A stretch of 53,464 nucleotides of DNA from UBA1206 sp041672465 (GTDB taxonomy: Bacteria; Bacillota; Clostridia; Oscillospirales; CAG-382), in the NCBI GenBank assembly GCA_041672465.1, contig JBAYZO010000009.1:1-53464 (forward strand). The letters run 5' to 3'. The notes under the pieces were generated by a model. The model worked only from the letters and a program-made list of their open reading frames with translations, searched no databases and was not told where the DNA came from. The position numbers and the translations under genes were made by a program. Below, piece by piece: positions 49,524 to 53,464 of this stretch. Each line of letters begins with the position of its first letter. Position 1 is the stretch's first letter.

Positions 49524-50645
49524 ATGCCGATAAAATTTGTTTCCGATAAAACCACGCTGCTGGATCTTATTTCCCCCGCCCAGTACGCCACGTCGAACAA
49601 ATCCACCCTCCCCGCGCTTGAGGGGCTTTTGTTCCGCCTTGAGGGGAGCGAGCTTTCCGTCAGCGGGTACGACCTTGAAAAAGGGATTTCCTCCTCTGCG
49701 CTGGTGAGAGGTATTGAGGACGGCGGAGTGGTGCTTAACTCAAACAAAATAGCGGGGATAATTAAAACGCTTTCCGACGGAGATATTTCAATCGACTGCG
49801 ACGAAAAAAACGTCGTCACGATTACGGCGGGGCAGTCGGAGTTTACCATTCACGGAATAGACGCCTCGGTGTTCCCCGCCATGCCCGAGTTCGCCGGGGA
49901 AAACAAAATTAAAATAAAGGAAAAACTCCTCCGCGAGCTTATCGTATCCACAAACCACGCGGTGGCAACCACCGACACAAGGCCGATTTTTATGGGGGAA
50001 CTGTTTAAAGTCCAAAACGGAAACCTCACGGTGGTGTCGGCGGACAACCGCCGTCTCGCGCTCAGAGAAGTCAAAAACTGCGTTACATCCGAATCCGACG
50101 AATATATGTTTATTGTTCCCGGAAAAACGCTGAGCGACCTCGCGAGGCTTATCGGCGACACCGACGACATTGTGACAATCGAGTTCACGCGAAAATACAT
50201 AATTTTCAAATGCGGCGACATTGTCATGTTCTCAAGGCTTTTGGAGGGGGAATTTTTAGACTACAAAAAAGTTATCCCCGAGGAGGGCAAGACATTTGTA
50301 AAAGTCAACCGCCTTACTTTTATAGAAAGCATAGAGCGCGCTTCGCTGCTGATAGACGAAAAGATACAGTCTCCGCTGCGGTTTAACTTTTCCGGGGATA
50401 ACCTTAACATATCCTGCTCCACCCAGTACGGCAGGGTTTCCGACAGCTTTAAAATAAGCCTTGAGGGCGAAGACATCGAGATAGGCTTTAACAACAAATA
50501 TGTGCTTGACGCGCTTAGGGCGACAAAAGACGACGAAGTCATGCTCACGCTGTTTTCCCCGCTTATGTCAATGCTTATAACCCCGGTTGAAGAAAAAGAA
50601 GACAGCAAGTATCTTTACCTTGTGCTGCCCATGAGACTGAACTGA
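49524..50645 (+). CDS. dnaN: DNA polymerase III subunit beta (sliding clamp)
   Basis: The 373-residue protein has the three-domain clamp layout, with VVSADNRRLALREV in the middle and the C-terminal end LYLVLPMRLN, which closes the clamp ring pocket. GGAGG (49511-49515) is 8 nt before ATG 49524. A TTG two codons earlier is too close to that site. It begins downstream of the origin and 14 nt before recF. Confidence 0.97.
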   Translation: MPIKFVSDKTTLLDLISPAQYATSNKSTLPALEGLLFRLEGSELSVSGYDLEKGISSSALVRGIEDGGVVLNSNKIAGIIKTLSDGDISIDCDEKNVVTITAGQSEFTIHGIDASVFPAMPEFAGENKIKIKEKLLRELIVSTNHAVATTDTRPIFMGELFKVQNGNLTVVSADNRRLALREVKNCVTSESDEYMFIVPGKTLSDLARLIGDTDDIVTIEFTRKYIIFKCGDIVMFSRLLEGEFLDYKKVIPEEGKTFVKVNRLTFIESIERASLLIDEKIQSPLRFNFSGDNLNISCSTQYGRVSDSFKISLEGEDIEIGFNNKYVLDALRATKDDEVMLTLFSPLMSMLITPVEEKEDSKYLYLVLPMRLN

Positions 50646-50659
50646 GAAGTTAACCATTA

Positions 50660-51754
50660 ATGAAAATTATTTCGTTTGAGGCAAGGGAATTTAGAAATCA
50701 CACCCGCTCGTTTATAGAGTTTTCCGACGGCGTAAACGTAATAACGGGAAAAAACGGCGCGGGCAAGACAAACCTGCTCGAGGGCATATTTCTTTTTGCC
50801 TCGGGCAAGTCTTTCAGGGGGCAAAAAGACAGGGACCTCATAAGTTTCGGGAGCGAATGCGCCGTTTTAAAGCTGGTGTTTGAGGATAAATTTTCCACCC
50901 ACACCCTTGAGGCCTGCCTTTATAAAAACAAAAAGCGAAGACTTCTCAGGGAAGGCCTTGAAATTAAAAAACTGTCCGAATACCTCGGCCTTTTTCGGGC
51001 TGTCGTCTTCACCCCCGACCACCTAAGAATTATTAAGTCGTCCCCGGAAAATAGAAGACGGTTTTTAGATATGGCGATCTGTCAGGCGTTTCCGCGGTTC
51101 GTGGCGTCGCTTTCGGAGTATAACAGGCTGCTTATCCAAAAAAACAATTTGCTTAAAACAACTCTCACCCCGCTTTCTTCCCCGATGCTTGACGTTTACA
51201 ATGAAAAGCTCGCGCATTTGTCTTCAATAATCACCTGCAACAGGTTTAACTATGTCGAAAGACTGAGAGAAAAAGCCGGGGAATATTTATCGGATCTCAC
51301 CGGCGGCGGGGAGAAAATGGAGATTTCGTATGTCACCCAGTGCGGCAGGGACTTTACAAGAGAAAAGCTCAGGGAAAACTGTATTAACCTTTTCGCGAAA
51401 AAACGTCAGGACGAAATTTTAAGAAAAGCAACTCTCTGCGGCTGTCACCACGACGACTTTGAAGTTTTTATAAACGGCAAAAACGCCAAGCTGTACGCCT
51501 CTCAGGGGCAGCAGAGATCGGCCGTTATCTCGCTTAAGCTTGCCGAGGGAGCTCTCGCGAAGCAGTACACGGGGGAGGACGGAGTGTTTTTGTTTGACGA
51601 CGTATTGTCCGAGCTTGACGGGGACAGAAGGAGATATATCACGGAAAAGCTAAAGGGAAGACAGTTTTTAATAACGGGCTGCGGCGCGGAAAACGCCGGG
51701 GAAAGGACTTTTGCCGTGGAGGGGGGAAAAATAAATGTTTCTTCATCTGGGTAA
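50660..51754 (+). CDS. recF: DNA replication and repair protein RecF
   Basis: RecF helps load RecA at single-strand gaps. The 364-residue protein has the ABC-ATPase N-motif GKNGAGKTNLLEGI, the signature QGQQRSAVISLKLAEG and the Walker B LFDDVLSELD. yaaA/rlbA, the small S4-domain gene usually between dnaN and recF, is absent. The ribosome binding site is weak, which suggests coupling to dnaN. The end overlaps remB by 20 nt. Confidence 0.96.
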   Translation: MKIISFEAREFRNHTRSFIEFSDGVNVITGKNGAGKTNLLEGIFLFASGKSFRGQKDRDLISFGSECAVLKLVFEDKFSTHTLEACLYKNKKRRLLREGLEIKKLSEYLGLFRAVVFTPDHLRIIKSSPENRRRFLDMAICQAFPRFVASLSEYNRLLIQKNNLLKTTLTPLSSPMLDVYNEKLAHLSSIITCNRFNYVERLREKAGEYLSDLTGGGEKMEISYVTQCGRDFTREKLRENCINLFAKKRQDEILRKATLCGCHHDDFEVFINGKNAKLYASQGQQRSAVISLKLAEGALAKQYTGEDGVFLFDDVLSELDGDRRRYITEKLKGRQFLITGCGAENAGERTFAVEGGKINVSSSG

Positions 51755-52031
51755 AAACGAGACGGTGAAGAGTTCCGATATAATAGGAATATTTGACCTT
51801 GAAGGCGCCACCCTCGCAAGCGGCACGCGGCTTTTTTTAAAGCGGATGGAAGCCGAGCGAAAAACCGTCTCGCTCTGCGACAAAATACCGAAAACCTTTA
51901 TTCTTTGCGACAATATTTACACCGACACCCTTTATATAACGCAAATCTCGCCCATATCAACCGCGAAAAGAGCGGAAAACTTTAATTTTTTAACCACAGA
52001 CAACGAAACGGAGAACCTTGATGAACAATAA
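51735..52031 (+). CDS. remB: DUF370 protein RemB/YaaB
   Basis: A 98-residue DUF370 paralogue starting FLHLGKNETVKSSDIIGIFD, as in YaaB/RemB between recF and gyrB in Bacillus. GGAGGGGG lies 8 nt before the ATG inside recF. RemB assists RemA-dependent matrix gene control in Bacillus. It overlaps recF by 20 nt and gyrB by 11 nt. The tail from about residue 80 is low in conservation. Confidence 0.88.
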   Translation: MFLHLGKNETVKSSDIIGIFDLEGATLASGTRLFLKRMEAERKTVSLCDKIPKTFILCDNIYTDTLYITQISPISTAKRAENFNFLTTDNETENLDEQ

Positions 52032-53464
52032 GTTTGAAAAAGCCACCGAAACTTACGGCGACAGCCAGATACAAGTCCTTGAAGGGCTTGAGGCCGTGAG
52101 AAAACGTCCGGGCATGTATATAGGAACCACTTCCGCCAAAGGGCTTCACCACTTGGTTTATGAAATCGTCGACAACTCCATTGACGAGGCGCTTGCCGGC
52201 TGCTGCGACGACATACGCGTGACCATGTGCGAAGACGGATCGATAAAAGTTGAAGACGACGGCAGGGGAATCCCCTCCGGAATCAACGAAAAATCCGGCC
52301 TCCCCACGCTTGAGGTCATTTTCGCCACCCTCCACGCCGGCGGCAAGTTCGGCAACGGCGGGTACGCCATAGCCGGGGGTCTCCACGGAGTGGGGGCGTC
52401 GGTGGTCAACGCGCTGTCGAGAAGACTTGAGGCGACGAGCTGCCGAGACGGAAAAGCCTACACTATCGCTTTTGAGAGGGGAAGAACCGTCGAGCCGTTC
52501 AAGTATGTCGGGGAGACGGACAGACACGGCCTTTCGGTTAGGTTCTGGCCTGACGAGACGGTATTTGAGACGCTGGAGTTTGACAAAGACGTTATAAAGA
52601 GCAGGCTCCGCGAGCAGGCGTTCTTAAACGGCGGGGTAAGGCTTTCGCTCATCGACAAGCGGGGGGCCGAGGAAACGCTCGATATCTTTTGCTACGAGGG
52701 CGGAATAAGATCGTTTGTCGAGTATCTAAATTCCAAAAAAGCCGCCGAGATTGTCCACAAGGACATAATATATGTGACGGGGGAAAAAGGCACTTCGGTC
52801 GCGGAGGTGGCGATTCAGTATAACGATACCTATAACGAAACGCTTCTTTCGTTCGCCAACAATATGCACACCCTTGAGGGCGGCACCCACGAGACGGGCT
52901 TTAAGTCGGCGCTGACAAAAGTGTTTAACGATTACGGTAAAAAGTACGGGATATTAAAGGGCGACGAAAAGTTTATGGGAGAGGACACCCGCGAGGGCAT
53001 GACGGCGGTCATTTCGGTAAAGCTTGAAGACGCGCAGTTTGAATCCCAAACAAAAGCAAAACTTGGGAACAGCGAGATAAGAACCCTTGTCGAGAGCATG
53101 CTCAACGAAAAACTCGCGGCGTATCTTGAGGAAAACCCCGCCACCGCGAAAGCGATAATAGAAAAAGCGGCGAGCGCCGCGCGGGCGAGAGAGGCCGCCA
53201 GAAAGGCAAGGGAGCTGACAAGGCGGAAAGGACTTCTCGAGTCGTCGCTCCTCCCCGACAAGCTTGCCGACTGCAACGAGAGGCGGGCGGAGTTCACCGA
53301 GATTTATCTTGTCGAGGGGGATTCGGCGGGCGGCATCGCCAAAGACGGGCGGGACAGCCAGTTTCAGGCGATTCTGCCGCTGAGGGGTAAGATACTGAAT
53401 GTCGAAAAGGCAAGGCTTGACAGAATTTATTCCTCGGTTCAAATAGTGCCGATCATTCTCGCGC
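52021..53464 (+). CDS. gyrB: DNA gyrase subunit B (partial, runs off the window)
   Basis: GyrB supplies the ATPase of gyrase, which adds negative supercoils. The 481 codons seen begin with ATG 52021 inside the remB end. Visible are LEGLEAVRKRPGMYIG, the Bergerat fold EIVDNSIDEALAG, DGRGIP and GGLHGVGASVVNALS, and the TOPRIM VEGDSAGGIAKDGRDSQFQA with ILPLRGKILNVEKA. The downstream half (rest of TOPRIM and the C-terminus) lies outside the window. The frame is open to the edge. Confidence 0.97.
   Translation, partial: MNNKFEKATETYGDSQIQVLEGLEAVRKRPGMYIGTTSAKGLHHLVYEIVDNSIDEALAGCCDDIRVTMCEDGSIKVEDDGRGIPSGINEKSGLPTLEVIFATLHAGGKFGNGGYAIAGGLHGVGASVVNALSRRLEATSCRDGKAYTIAFERGRTVEPFKYVGETDRHGLSVRFWPDETVFETLEFDKDVIKSRLREQAFLNGGVRLSLIDKRGAEETLDIFCYEGGIRSFVEYLNSKKAAEIVHKDIIYVTGEKGTSVAEVAIQYNDTYNETLLSFANNMHTLEGGTHETGFKSALTKVFNDYGKKYGILKGDEKFMGEDTREGMTAVISVKLEDAQFESQTKAKLGNSEIRTLVESMLNEKLAAYLEENPATAKAIIEKAASAARAREAARKARELTRRKGLLESSLLPDKLADCNERRAEFTEIYLVEGDSAGGIAKDGRDSQFQAILPLRGKILNVEKARLDRIYSSVQIVPIILA

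Noticed and set aside
1..53464. Search for tRNA, rRNA, CRISPR, insertion sequences and integrase genes
   Set aside because: No such gene or array was recognised on either strand. Intergenic spaces are short and, where longer than 150 nt, hold the repeats, promoters or origin listed.

Overview
This window spans a bacterial replication origin. The right end carries dnaA, dnaN, recF, remB and gyrB on the + strand. To the left of dnaA lies the classical rpmH-rnpA-yidD-yidC-jag operon on the - strand. The gene families, mixed ATG/TTG/GTG starts with strong GGAGG-type ribosome binding sites, RemA and RemB (DUF370), a PASTA kinase with its PP2C phosphatase, YugP, an L10 leader and the gmk-rpoZ-priA-def-fmt-rsmB-rlmN-prpC-prkC-rsgA order all point to a Bacillota of class Clostridia, probably an uncultured lineage of moderate GC content. 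No species can be named from the sequence. No rRNA, tRNA, CRISPR array, insertion sequence or prophage was seen.

Layout. 1-1440: L10 leader, rplJ and rplL (+), detached from rpoBC. 1450-2526: Gfo/Idh/MocA oxidoreductase (-). 2740-4970: two-component system (+). 4991-5920: alpha/beta hydrolase (-). 6033-8506: glycerol kinase and PiT phosphate transporter (+). 8511-15962: a - strand cassette, in transcription order polysaccharide deacetylase, MBOAT acyltransferase, two DHHW/AlgX-like exported proteins, FkbH-like HAD-IIIC enzyme and acyl carrier protein. 16069-24523: pssA, rsgA, prkC, prpC, rlmN, rsmB, yugP. 24795-32837: fmt, def, priA, rpoZ, gmk, remA, yicC, a membrane protein, a J-domain protein and a DUF5685 protein. 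33011-35028: tpiA and pgk. 35237-42005: orphan solute-binding lipoprotein, an RNase R-like protein lacking its active-site aspartates, secG, a D,D-carboxypeptidase-like protein lacking its catalytic serine, ribF. 42173-44335: nucleotidyltransferase/phosphomannomutase-like fusion (+). 44403-47628: jag-yidC-yidD-rnpA-rpmH. 47887-53464: dnaA to gyrB (gyrB runs off the end).

Main points of interest. (1) The 8.5-16 kb cassette looks like a complete system for making a carrier-bound acyl group, by family precedent possibly glyceryl-ACP made from 1,3-bisphosphoglycerate, and transferring it to an extracellular glycan. (2) Three intergenic copies of a palindromic element with a conserved three-way-junction fold show compensatory base changes, so its structure is under selection. 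(3) The dnaA-dnaN spacer holds a textbook unwinding module: two abutting variant DnaA boxes, a short GC spacer and seven DnaA-trio units. The boxes are non-canonical, and the DnaA DNA-binding signature is also altered. (4) Two housekeeping-position enzymes (RNase R-like, DacA-like) have intact reading frames but lost active sites, and the phosphomannomutase-like domain of a third protein also looks degenerate. (5) The PASTA kinase has about eight repeats, YidC has a loop of about 190 residues and SecG has a long tail, which suggests an unusual cell envelope. (6) Four genes share a 17-nt motif at a fixed distance from the start codon.

Starts were corrected from the longest reading frame where the ribosome binding site decided it (rplJ, pssA, pgk, rpmH, dnaA, dnaN, hydrolase).
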